Assembly (NCBI GenBank): GCA_032622095.1
Contig: CP136063.1
Location: 27,158,987 to 27,222,986, forward strand
Direction: 5' to 3'
Source: Siphonodentalium dalli
Taxonomy: Eukaryota > Mollusca > Scaphopoda > Gadilida > Siphonodentaliidae
DNA length: 64,000 bases
Shown here: in pieces, positions 36,329 through 46,679 of the stretch
How positions within the stretch are numbered: the stretch's first letter is position 1
Layout: the number at the start of each line of letters is the position of its first letter
Notes under the pieces: generated by a model
The model's input: only the letters and a program-made list of their open reading frames with translations
What the model was told of the DNA's origin: nothing
Databases searched by the model: none
Translations under genes and position numbers: made by a program

Positions 36329-36582
36329 CGCAACCTGGTGTCAGAGAGTGATTTAAACGGCAGTGCGGATGTATATGTCCATGGTACTTGATAATTGTTA
36401 TGTCCAAGTTCTAATGCCCATTTCTGTACTGAGGAAGGTTTTGCCATTTTATCCGATATGAGAATGTCATAAAAATCTTTGCAACCCCGTATACTTTTTA
36501 GAAGTAATGATAACTTCCCGGGAATGAGGGGATTTGGTTGTTTTGATAGTCTTTGGTCAAGCAAACGCGACAGCTTGATCAA
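36274..36582 (-). pseudogene. LINE C-terminal region fragment
   Basis: Third frame of the same decayed protein, with the WALELG and LPFKSLSDTRLRW patterns seen ahead of the C-terminal zinc cluster of such LINEs. A one-base shift near 36330 leads to the frame of 35939-36328. On its own this would not be identifiable; its order and strand support the call. Confidence 0.7.
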
Positions 36583-37052
36583 CTGTTTATTGATGCTATG
36601 GATTGTAATACAGTTTGTCGATAATCATACATTTCTTTCATCCTAGCTACAGTTGGGAGTTCATTGTTGTCGGAAATAAGGTCATTCACAAATATCACGC
36701 ATTTTCGCTTCCATTCCTGTATATCAATCGAGTATTGGTTTATGTTAATATTATCGTTGTTCCATAAAGTATTTGAGATTAGATGTGAATGTTTACTGGA
36801 TAGCTTCTTGAGTAAGTTTTTCCAAGCCGTTATGACGTCACACCAAAATGGGTTTATGATTGTATCCTTGATCGATTCCAGGTATTTTGCACCGTATGTG
36901 AGAAATAGTGGATCAGATAATATTTCGGGGGCGATACTTATCCATTTTGCGTGTTTTGTGGTGAATCGTCTGAGCCAGGTTATGTTTAGAGCTTCGATAA
37001 ATTCTTTAATTTTTGTCATTTTTAGGCCCCCTTGTTGATAACTTTTGTACAT
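36579..37052 (-). pseudogene. LINE thumb/connection region fragment
   Basis: Continues the reverse transcriptase after the frame change near 37138. It begins KSYQQGGLKMTKIKEFIEAL, the characteristic motif following the polymerase core in L1/Tx1-type proteins, and continues with a tryptophan-rich helical region (WLRRF, WISIAP, NPFWCDVI). It ends through a further frame change at about 36595, after which the sequence continues in the frame of 36274-36582. It has no separate function. Confidence 0.8.
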
Positions 37053-37062
37053 TTGTGAACGT

Positions 37063-37821
37063 TTAATTCGGTCTCGTTTCCCGTTCCAGATAAAAGTTTG
37101 GGTGGGATTTGGAAGAGATTGGAATAGATGGACTAATTGGAATTATGGTAGATTTGATTATTACAATACGACCCAGTGGAGTTAAGGCTCTATGCTTCCA
37201 TTTTTCAATTCCGGCTTTCATTTCGATAAGTATGTTTCCAAAATTGAGGGTATGCAATTGCGATAAATCTGTACTGTATGTTATTCCCAGCAATTTGAAT
37301 TGTTTTCTTATAGAAATGTCGCAATTGTCGATGGGTGCACCGGTGGTGTCCTTTTTTGCGCCTAACCAAACTATCTGACATTTTTCCAGGTTGGCTTTCA
37401 ATCCTGACATGTTTGCGAATGTGTCGAGAACATTCAAGCTTTCTTTAAGGGATTCTTCGTTTCCGTCCAGGATGAGTGTAGTGTCGTCGGCATACTGATT
37501 AATGTTATGTTCTGTACTGCCGAGGGTGATGCCTTTTATCTTTTTATTTTCCCTCACCATAATTGCAAGTATTTCTGCACATAGGAGAAAAATGTACGGA
37601 GATACCGGGTCTCCTTGTCTACAGCCTCTCGATGGCTGGAAAAAGGGAGATATTGTGCCGTTAACGAGGACTGCCGATCTAATGTCTGTATAAAACGTTT
37701 TTATCCACCTTCTAATCGATTCTCCGAAGTTAAATTTCAATAAGCACTCATCGACAAATGACTCATGTTTGCTGAGTGAGTTGTTTGTACTTGTGTAACC
37801 TGGATGGCTATCGCTTTCCAC
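37063..37821 (-). pseudogene. LINE reverse transcriptase fragment (catalytic core)
   Basis: RNA-directed DNA polymerase of a non-LTR retrotransposon, which would copy its RNA into the chromosome at a nicked target. The frame shows GCRQGDPVSPYIFLLCAEIL at about residues 66-85 (template-gripping motif) and NQYADDTTL at about 108-116, with both catalytic aspartates intact. AEILA and the C-terminal zinc cluster downstream favour the L1/Tx1 group. The aspartate motif A is missing: upstream of about 37822 the frame meets a stop. The last ~20 residues are out of frame; a one-base change near 37138 moves the true continuation to the frame that reads on at 37052. The copy is dead. Confidence 0.9.
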
Positions 37822-37850
37822 AATAAATCAAGGACATATTAATTGATAGA

Positions 37851-38017
37851 GTGGTCTTGTCAGAGAGTTCGCCATCTTGATGGCGTTTGTGCACAGTGGA
37901 GGAAACGTTAAACTCCCTGACAATAGTTGATCAAATTAGATGCTAATGGGCAGGTGATTCAATCACTCAATTCAGTGATATCGATATGTCAACTATACAG
38001 AATAATGCACTCGTTGC
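37851..38017. other. Short spacer with an imperfect inverted pair
   Basis: CTTGTCAGAGAGTT near 37857 and AAACTCCCTGACAA near 37911 form an imperfect inverted repeat of about 14 bases around 42 bases that include GCCATCTTGATGGC. It could be a tiny MITE remnant. No coding region is supported. Confidence 0.35.
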
Positions 38018-38625
38018 ACTTCTGGAAATTGCTGGAAATACAATTAAAATATATGGAAGTCATGGCTTATTTAGGAATTTGGTTTTGGACAGTGACACAA
38101 GGAGTTAGCATGTGCCTTATATGATCAACGTTCGATAAAAATTAAACAAGCTAGGTGGATAATGTTCCAGCAGAAGTTTGAGAATCAACAGAAGGTACTT
38201 GATATTTCTGATATGTGAGGAATCTTTACTACTACAGTAAAAATGAGTCAACATGATAGCAAAATAGTGGAGACTTACAAACGTTGCCAAATCAACCACT
38301 CCCGATGTAGCATTTCATGGATAGACGGCCGATAGGCAATATGAGCTGTTTGACCCATTCTGTCCTGAAGATGTTGGACAGGAATGCTATTGACTGATAA
38401 CATCGCATTTTATAAAATTGACAGTGAAGATGAGATTGCATAAACCGTTGGCAGTACTATTGCAATATATGGTATGAATTATATCAACTAGTCTGAATGA
38501 CCTTTCAAGTTGAGTAGCATAAAGCATAAAATTTCATGTCTGGTATTGTGGATGAATTTGTGCTTATTGTGGTGCATGTTTTGCAGTGTTGTCCATAATA
38601 ATGACAAAGTCTATAATAGAACAAA
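38018..38625 (+). repeat. Dispersed repeat A, copy 2
   Basis: Direct diverged copy of 8854-9550, in the same orientation. It is followed 300-500 bases later by repeat B, whereas the first copies of A and B lie on opposite sides of the 21.7-kb array element. Frames are broken and unrecognised. Confidence 0.75.
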
Positions 38626-38920
38626 CCAACTCTGAATGATGACTTTGTCAGTTTTCTGAGTGTTTACGATATATGCATAACCAAGTTCACGTACCTGTCA
38701 ACACGTTCACATACGTGGTTGTTTTTTTAACAAGTGTAGAAAAATCTGTATATTCTTTGCTCCACTTGTTAAAATAATAACGTGATATAGTCTAGGGGTT
38801 TAAACTATAAAAAATTAAAGCAATCAACAAACAAACTCAAACTTTTTCAGCAAATATATTTGGAAAACAATTAGGGATTTGTTCTCAGAGGGTATGTGCT
38901 TTTACAAAGTAATATCCAGA
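38626..38920. other. AT-rich spacer between repeats A and B
   Basis: No feature is supported. GACTTTGTCA near 38640 is the inverse of TGACAAAGTC near 38601, a small dyad at the end of repeat A. Confidence 0.4.
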
Positions 38921-39560
38921 TACACGGGCTAGCACAGGTTTGTGACAAAACAAAATGGTAATTATATTCGTGTATCTGGGTAATTTGATTTTCATTGCGA
39001 AATTTACTCTCTGCATAGTCTTTGCTCACCTTGTGTGATTTAGCAAAGTAATAACCAGATAAAGGTATATATATCTTGTATGTGTTTGACAGTACATTGA
39101 TAAATCACATAACCTGTGGGCTAGCACAGGTTCGTGTCAAACCAAAATGGTAATTATATTCGTGTATCTGGGCAATTTGATTTCCATTGCGAAATTTACT
39201 CTCTGCATAATCATTGCTCACCTTGTGTGATTTAGCAAAGTAATAACCAGATAAAGGTATATATATCTTGTATGTGTTTGACAGTACATTGAAAAATCAC
39301 ATAACCTGTGAATACAAATCTGATATTTACCCACAAATATGGATATTGCTTTCAGTAATAACATACCCTCTGAAAGCAAATATCAAATTTACAGATACAT
39401 TCATTAGATTAATCTCATTTGTATGGATCACATACCATGTATATCCATATTGATTTCATAGACCCCACAACTTTGATCTAAGGTTTAATTTACAGCTGAT
39501 AATACATTCGATAAATTAGTAAGGGTATATCATATAACATTACTAATTGTAATCTTAGTA
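38921..39560 (+). repeat. Dispersed repeat B, copy 2, with a local ~197-bp tandem duplication
   Basis: 39118-39560 matches 32118-32525. Its first part is also duplicated immediately upstream: 38921-39115 and 39118-39310 share GGGCTAGCACAGGTT, GGTAATTATATTCGTGTATC and AACCAGATAAAGGTATATAT with few differences. Copy 1 at 32 kb has a single version. No coding potential. Confidence 0.8.
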
Positions 39561-40329
39561 GATTAGATATCCTGGCTGTGAACCATATATCCTTAGTAAT
39601 TGTAAAAGTGGATTGGCTAGAGGTCACCCCATAGGTTACTATAGAAAAGTGGAATGCCAATATTCTTAGTACACATACTAGTGTCCCTTCCGGAATATCG
39701 ACATACCCAACTCTGAAACGCATTATGAAATTAAGAAATAGCCACCATTGAACTTCGTACCACTAATAGAAATACAGAATGTTTGTATATTGTACGTCGC
39801 AAGCATATGAACGCACTTGTCACGATATCAATATCACTCACTTGGTATGAAATATGTATACAAATCCGCATGTGCGTGTTCATGTCGTCTGTTCATCGGA
39901 CCAGTGCAATGTCTTAATGATAGCTTGACCTGTCAAATACATTTCCACTATCTCGTGAATTTCATAAGCATTCCGCATTAAGTAACACAATGTATGGAAG
40001 CATGTATGTGTTTATCGCACGAAGATACCTATCATCTAACTAGCCCCACCCACGTCTCTACATCTCTGCAAGATGGGTGTTGGCTAACATAGTTCCACCA
40101 ACTTGGCAACTCATCGATTTAACGAAAACACTGGATATTAGAAGCAGTGTATAGTGATTTAATATCACTACAATGCTTAAAATGTCACTGATATTGTTTG
40201 TATTTGTTCTGGGATAATTATTATGTCTACTTCAATTTAATAGGCACCATTCACCATCACTACCAAAAGAATTCATACCATCTAATGGTCAACACAATTC
40301 AAAATTACTGAGAAAAAAACCCATTCTAA
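39561..40329. other. AT-rich non-coding DNA
   Basis: No recognisable gene, RNA or repeat boundary. The reverse-strand frame at 39490-39723 overlaps repeat B and has no domain. Nothing else stands out. Confidence 0.45.
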
Positions 40330-40996
40330 TACTGTATACACTCGCCAGTAAGGCCGGGGTGGGGACCCATGCACATATTTGCTAAAAATGGGTAATGGGC
40401 TACTCATGAGGACCCCTCCTGAGCAAAGATTCAGTTAGCATTCAGGTGCCACCCTACATTCATATTTTATACCAATACCATGTTCTGTATTGAATAAATA
40501 TATAAATAATATGTTTTATTTATATTACTAAGAAGATAAAATCACATGCTAATAACAAGAAAGTCACAAGTTAATGTTGTTTACACTAATGCTAATAAAA
40601 TATAATACACTAACTCTTGCAAAAACACAACATTGAGATGCAGGTGAACAGTAAGTGACACATCCTTTGATTTTATTGATTTGATACCTCTTTGATTGCT
40701 CCAACAACTAAGAATAGAATATGTGTATAATTCAAAACAAAATTAACACAAGTGTATACTATTATACATCTTTATTTTTTAAGAAAAACAATTTGAAAAA
40801 ATAATGAACGCACATATGTGCTTGAGTATCTTCTCCTATTCCACACGATACAAAGACGTGATTGTATTCACATACCAAATGCTAAAAAAAATGGGGGTGG
40901 GCTTATCTAAAAGGACCACCCCATGATTTAGTTAGGGTAAAACACCCAAAATGGACTTATCTTCAATGATGGGCTTAATGGTGGGTGTATACAGTA
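40330..40996. mobile_element. 667-bp terminal-inverted-repeat element
   Basis: The left end, TACTGTATACAC then TCGCCAGTAAGGCC, is mirrored at the right end, GGCTTAATGGTGGG then TGTATACAGTA. The inverted repeats are about 26 bases with three to four mismatches. Near each end lies a related subterminal segment (AAATGGGTAATGGGCTACTC and AAATGGGGGTGGGCTTATC; GGACCCCTCC and GGACCACCCC), in direct sense. The interior is AT-rich and non-coding. I call it a non-autonomous DNA transposon; the duplication at the target is not clear. Confidence 0.65.
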
Positions 40997-42192
40997 TGTG
41001 TGCTAAAAAAGAGTTAGGAAGGGAGGCCCAATTACAATCAGTTGGGCCTATTGGTATTTAGGGGTCAACTCTGTCCACTGGAACATGACAAACATGGCAA
41101 GAATAACAAAATACTAATGGGCATCTCATTCTAATAACCCCACTGTGATATTCTGGCTTGTTGGTGTATTTGGATTTAGTTTAAAATATTGTGACAATAT
41201 TGTTGGCACCAATATTTTATTAATCAGAAGTCAATCATATCACATAGGAATCTTCATGTCTTCTTTGATTACACTTTCTGTAAGACATAACCTTCAGGTG
41301 TAAAGTATGCTGTTTACCAAATGTAATACAAGATTGACGCTCTTCATAATATAAGGAGTGTATATTTTCCTAAGAACAAGTGGATCAATACTCTGTATAG
41401 TGATAAGATGTTTTGCACTGGAGAAAGAAATACACATCAGCTTCCTGGAGTAATTTCCGTTGTGAACACAGGTTCAAGAATCACCATATGTACATTGTAC
41501 AATCGGAAGCCTTAGATTACCCCCACCCCAAAGATATCCATTGCACACATGACTACCTCATATAATTTGGAAAGAAACTGCGTCCTGTTATCGTGCATTT
41601 CCCAACACTTCATTGAAGTTGATTCTAGTATTATATGTAAGCAGGAGTGGCAATTTTGCAAATTCTGAAAAGATGTTGGTTCTTGTCTTGTAGCTTCTTG
41701 TCGATACTGTATTTGCAAGTGACACACATTCCATCATGAGACCTCATGCGGTAACACAGAAAATATTGGCTTTGGCTAGTGATGAGCCGATGATCGGAAA
41801 CGACAATCGGAATCGACCGACTGTGGCCCATCGGATGACAATCGGTACTTGGGTTTCAACATCGGCATTTCCGATTGTCTAAATAATAAATAGGTGCTTG
41901 ATTTTCTTCAATAAACTGTGTTAAATATAACGATGTTTTGTTGAATAAATGACCAGTAAACACGGGGAAAGTGTAACCAAACACAAATTTGATGATATAC
42001 AGAGAGGTACTGACTAACACAGATAAAACACCCGCATGTATATGTCACCTGACACATAATTACGCAGTTTACTGCATTCACCACGCATCAGTTACAAGCA
42101 AGCAAGACAAGAAAACCATAGTCATAAATGGCAACACCACCAAGATCATATTATTAGCCATAAATATAGATTATAATATAATTATAATATAA

Positions 42193-42246
42193 AATATTAT
42201 TCATTAGTTAGCGCTCATATAGGCGCTAACTAATGAATAATATTAT
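42193..42246. repeat. 54-bp perfect palindrome
   Basis: AATATTATTCATTAGTTAGC is followed by a GC dinucleotide, a short TCATATAG centre, then the exact inverse. It can form a 22-bp hairpin with a small loop. It may be a MITE remnant or a cruciform-prone site. No coding capacity. Confidence 0.75.
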
Positions 42247-42814
42247 TTGATTGACTTGCTAAATAACATCTAATAAATATTCATCTTATTCACAACTTTA
42301 AGGAGTACGTCTGGCACACGAGCATATTTATCGCCGTTTGATTTGCACCAAGTGAACTCGGCGCATATATAATTGATAGAACAGACCTCTATTATGATGA
42401 TCGTGTCGTTATTTGTTTAAAATACGTATCAATTGACATATACGCGCCCGTTCCCTCATTAAAATATACATATATCGCCCATTTTAGGGGAACTCCGCGA
42501 ATTCGAGAATTTCCACAAAGTGATATCCACAAGTAGGGACCTACTGCAAATCGTCGCACCCAATGCAATTTGTAAACAAATACGATTGACGAGGTGAGCT
42601 TTAATTAAATGAAAGAAGCAATGCTACATGAACTATTTGCCAGTGTGCCATATATATGTGTCAACTAAGGTCGCTTTGCGTGGTAAAAGTGATAGTGGAA
42701 ATTCGGAAAACCTATTGAAAATGAAAGTAGCCTACAATTTTGGGAATTCCGCGGCAGATTGCAGTGAATCTATACTATTGAAAGTGAATGTACGATTCCT
42801 GGAATTCTATCAGA

Positions 42815-42892
42815 TATCGCGACTCTGCTCGTTTTCGTGATCATAGGTTATATAGGGCCTATATGACCACGAAAACGAGTCGAGTCGCGATA
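42815..42892. repeat. 78-bp hairpin
   Basis: TATCGCGACTC-TGCTCGTTTTCGTG and CACGAAAACGAGTCGAGTCGCGATA form an inverted repeat of about 25 bases with one or two mismatches. The centre contains a second dyad, ATAGG...CCTAT. Probably a short foldback element. The reverse-strand and forward frames ending here are unrelated to it. Confidence 0.65.
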
Positions 42893-43105
42893 CATCCATC
42901 GGTACAGACACATTGTTTATACGATACAATTTTGACTTGATGACCAGAAAATGAAAGATGGCGGTTACTCCAAGTCTCCAACAGAACAGGCATGCGTACT
43001 TCTCAATTTTGTCGTTTAATTTTTTGCTTAGTGAATGCCATGCCACATGCTGTGTTGTATATGTTCTGTAATATATCCAGGAACTGCTTTAGTAGTTGAC
43101 TCATA

Positions 43106-43930
43106 CAGGGTTGGCAGATTTAAATCAAGCATTTTTTTCAAAAAAATCATTGATTTAAATTAATTTTTTTAAATGATTGCATATCTCAAGAATTTGCATT
43201 ATATAGCAAGGTTTTTTGTAAACTATAACATGATTATGAATAAACAATATATAAAATTGGATAATAGATATGAAATTGTGCAGTAATTGTCAACCCTATA
43301 GAATACAGGCATACTGCATGGTTTTGTGATTACTGCTCCAGCAACGGCCTGTTCCACTTATTTGTAACTATCAATCAGATTCAGCACTCCTCATTACACT
43401 ATTAAATTTGCTTTCCTTTTCTGTTTGCCATACACGTAAATGTCAACCAAGTAATTCTACCATATACTCTGCCATCTAAACTACTCTAGTTGCCTAATGT
43501 CCATACTTGATATACGGTGTGAATACATGTGTGTCCTCAAATCACCGAGGAGAAAAGGTGATTGATAATATATTCAGTTCTCAGCTAAAATTTAATAAAT
43601 GTATTACTAGTAGTAAATCTTTAAGCACAGGTCTACGTATCCAGATATCACAACATTGGAACTCACGTGGACCTAACTGTATGCACAATTAAGTACATTG
43701 TCGCTATATTTGTTCTGCCATGATATTTGTGCTTGGTACATGTAGTTATACAAAAAATAATAAATAATAATAGAATTTTGATTAATCCTGCCTTGGATAT
43801 AATAAGCAACACCTTTTAGAACCTTCATTTATCAAAGACATTGCACAATTGCATATTTTCATAACAATTAGAAGAAAAAAATCGATTTAAATAAAATAAA
43901 TCTGATTTAAATCAAATATCACCAACCCTG
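43106..43930. mobile_element. Non-autonomous hAT-type transposon (825 bp) with perfect 8-bp target duplication
   Basis: The element begins CAGGGTTGGCAGATTTAAAT and ends with ATTTAAATCAAATATC then ACCAACCCTG. The inverted termini CAGGGTTGG and CCAACCCTG are exact, and each is followed inwards by a copy of GATTTAAATC. Directly outside both ends is the identical octamer GACTCATA (43098-43105 and 43931-43938). Eight-base duplications with CAGNG-type ends identify the hAT superfamily. The interior has no transposase: the only frame, 43507-43692 (61 residues), has no zinc finger or dimerisation domain. It would need an enzyme from an autonomous relative. Confidence 0.88.
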
Positions 43931-43938
43931 GACTCATA

Positions 43939-46445
43939 TCATACATGACACCTTCCTCTTAGTTTGGGAGAATCTCACCCATCAGATTACGCAAAGCAAC
44001 ACCGTGTGCGATGATCGTGTTGCTGGATTATGTGGTTCCAGTTATATGTTCAATACATTTAATGTGGAACAATATATGGTATCATGATTCAAATGCAATC
44101 AATTTAGAAAAATCGCACCCAACACGACGCAGAACCTCCTCGTCCTCTTTTTCCTTCGCGTGGCGTTCGAGTATCACAAAATTAAACGTGCTGGCACGAA
44201 CTAACGTCTTGATTCCTTAATGAGACAACTATGCCATATAAGTGTGCATATAAGGCATTTAGTCCTGAAATCAAACGGTTCTCGTCTAACTGTTGCGGTT
44301 TTCTGATCAAAAGAAGTAGCCGACGTTGTATGTTACGGCACAGAAATTTGAAGAACTTGTAAATGTGGAGAAGCAATTCTTATGCCAACTTATGTCGAGT
44401 TTTTAAGGTCAATTCCATGTTCTTCGAGAAATGTAGATAACCAAGCTGGTAAATCACACATTGCTGATGATTGGCGAACATCCAACACAAGAAAGAAGGA
44501 TCAGAAACCAGGATCAGCAGCTTTTCACAGGTTCTCATCTTTCAACTTGTTAAACAGCGATTGAAGTTAATCGAAACCTTGCACTTTTTGGCAACACTCA
44601 TTAACTTAAGAGGACTCGTCTCCATTTCAGTTGTGTCAATTGTGGTCACCGACAACTATGCCGGTTAAACAAAACCATTTCTCACCATGAACAACCATGG
44701 GCAGCCCGGTGTGTCCTGGTCTCTTGACCGTAACCGTGTGCGTTTGTCTGGAGTTAGACCACTAGATGTTAGAATGTATGCAATTTTTCAGGTAAAAATA
44801 ACTGAATGGTCTCATACCGGAACTATATATAACCATGGTTGATGAAAATATAGGATATTAGGCCAGACCACTGAGGTGCAAGGGGGAGCAATGGAATTAT
44901 GCAAAGACATGTATTTGGTCTGATTCTAATTCAAGCGGGGGGGGGGGGGTGCAGTTGGAATTCCAATGTGGACACCCCCCGAACCGAGACCCTCCCCACT
45001 CGGCGCCACGACAACTGCTTTTGGCAGATGGGCCGGTATTATATTCATTTCCCGTTCCGATATTTTGGCCCAGTCCGCCTCTGTACATGTACCAGGGTCT
45101 ATTATCAACTGGTACATAAAGTAACAGTTGAGTGACAACAGATTAAGTGCTAAATTAGCTAGAATGTGAGCGGTTTATACTCTACATGCATCAACATAAG
45201 AAGCCGGGCAAAATGGCACATATGTGATTGTGTTCGTTTTCGTTGCGTTGGGAGGACGCATATTTACTTGCACACCAACATTGCGAGGAAAATTATATAT
45301 ATGAGGACATTGTGTGTACATCGGATGTCTGTAGAATGAATGAGACGTAGGGGTCGAAATAATCGAATTTTATCACATTTAGCGATGTTATGTGGTCAAC
45401 ATCACCGCCCGTTCCCGTTCAAACACTAAAATGCATTAGGACTCTCCCATTCTATGGAACCTATCTTCTTTATTTCAAAACTGCATTGGAGGAATTATGT
45501 ACCAGAGGAGAGTGTAAACTTGAGAAATCCTCACACTCGTCACACAAACACTTGTGAATACATCCAATGATATATATAATAACCAACTTATGAGGAAAAT
45601 GTTCAATATAATATAGCCCAAAACTCATGTTCATTTGAAAGCATTCGCGATTAATTTTTCAAAACTTATTTTGATCCAAGATGAGACGTCTATGAAGACT
45701 TTCATCAAAATATCCCCACAGATTGGACTGTTTGTTTAATGTTTGAAGGGGTATGGACCGATTTAAGTAGTTCGTTCAGATTCACGGGTGGGAATGAGAG
45801 ACGAACCATAATTCGTGAGCGATAAATCAACCAGTAGCCATAGGAACGAAATCATGGCTTTATTCTGTCGGCGATCAACGATGAACATCAAAAACATAGA
45901 AGCATTTCAAGTTCTTTGAAGATGACCGACATACGTTGACGTTCACGAAGTTGATGGACAAATTCGGTCAAGGTCGAATGACATCGCTTTTGAATCACTT
46001 GCCTTCGATAGGGACATGGTCATTAGGTTCTATTATTGGGTGGTCGGCGGGATACACTGAAGCCTTTGAGCCAATTATACCATTGCAAGTGGTCTAATCA
46101 GGGTTCATACAGGTTCCCAAAGTCTAAATTTAAGCTTTAAAATTCAAGGTCTTCGAGGGCTTTTTCAAGGACATTCTCATTACTGTACAATGCCACATGT
46201 ATGGATATGAGAGGGGTATTACTCATGCCCCATGAAGGCAGAGAATAAATTCAATGTGGATCACTGAATTGTTACTACCCATGTTTCACTTCAGTTCGAA
46301 TTCGCGCCTACCGCTTGCCTAATTTTATTCACCGTACGCGTTTTATTGCGTGCCTAAAACAAACAATTAATGCTTTGTGCGATGTTGACAATACAATGCT
46401 TCTCTTGATCCAAACAAAAATAAATGGGAGATCACCCAACAGCAA
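43939..46445. other. Non-coding DNA, no gene supported
   Basis: Several short frames exist (44011-44220, 44182-44376, 44382-44668, 44897-45138), none with a recognisable domain. A run of ten or more G lies at 44938-44949, followed by GGACACCCCCC. The stretch 45800-46050 has moderate GC and a reverse-strand frame with some coding appearance, but no identifiable family. I leave all of this unassigned. Confidence 0.45.
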
Positions 46446-46542
46446 GAATGACGTCATATAATTTTTTTTATAGCAACCACCAGCTCGCCGCAGGCGAGCG
46501 TGGTTGTTTATACCTTAACAGGTGAATGACGTCATATAATAA
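46446..46542. mobile_element. GC-rich hairpin between 15-bp direct repeats
   Basis: AACCACCAGCTCGCC-GCAGGCGAGCGTGGTTG (about 46475-46507) is a stem of about 14 bases in GC-rich sequence. It is flanked by the same word, ATGACGTCATATAAT, at about 46449 and 46528, each followed by a T-rich run. Hairpin plus long direct repeats suggests a small insertion with duplicated target, although 15 bases is long for common DNA transposons. No coding capacity. Confidence 0.5.
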
Positions 46543-46679
46543 TTTTTTATATTTTCTATACGATGATGCCCAACGATTCAGGAAAGATTGTATGCTATTT
46601 AGCGAATTGACACGTGACTTCCGATTAGCGGAATCGGAAGTGGAACAACGAGATGAAATGCCATGATGCCACTTACGTC

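Larger units (their letters stand above)
35489..37850 (-). mobile_element. 5'-truncated, decayed LINE (L1/Tx1-like), minus strand
   Basis: The element runs leftwards from about 37850 to an A-rich tail (reading ACAAAAAACAAAAAACAA on the minus strand) at about 35489-35511. It encodes the C-terminal half of a reverse transcriptase, a thumb/connection region and a C-terminal Cys-His cluster, broken by at least three frame changes. The segment 35512-35938 is its 3' untranslated part. The upstream endonuclease and the first RT motifs are absent, the usual result of incomplete reverse transcription. The tail abuts foldback minisatellite sequence, but the other edge does not resume it, so the insertion site was later rearranged. 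No target duplication is visible. Confidence 0.85.
40997..43097. other. AT-rich non-coding DNA with palindromes
   Basis: No host gene is supported. A segment at about 41780-41875 is built from repeated ATCGG/CCGAT words (GATGAGCCGATGATCGGAAA, CCCATCGGATGACAATCGG, CATTTCCGATTG) and may be the end of a dispersed repeat. Two clear hairpins at 42193-42246 and 42815-42892 are listed separately. Short frames at 41512-41831, 41989-42192 and 42628-43046 have no domain. Confidence 0.45.

Noticed and set aside
44011-44668. Cluster of short frames on both strands, possible exons
   Set aside because: None shows a recognisable domain, and splice-site or coding bias could not be established by eye.
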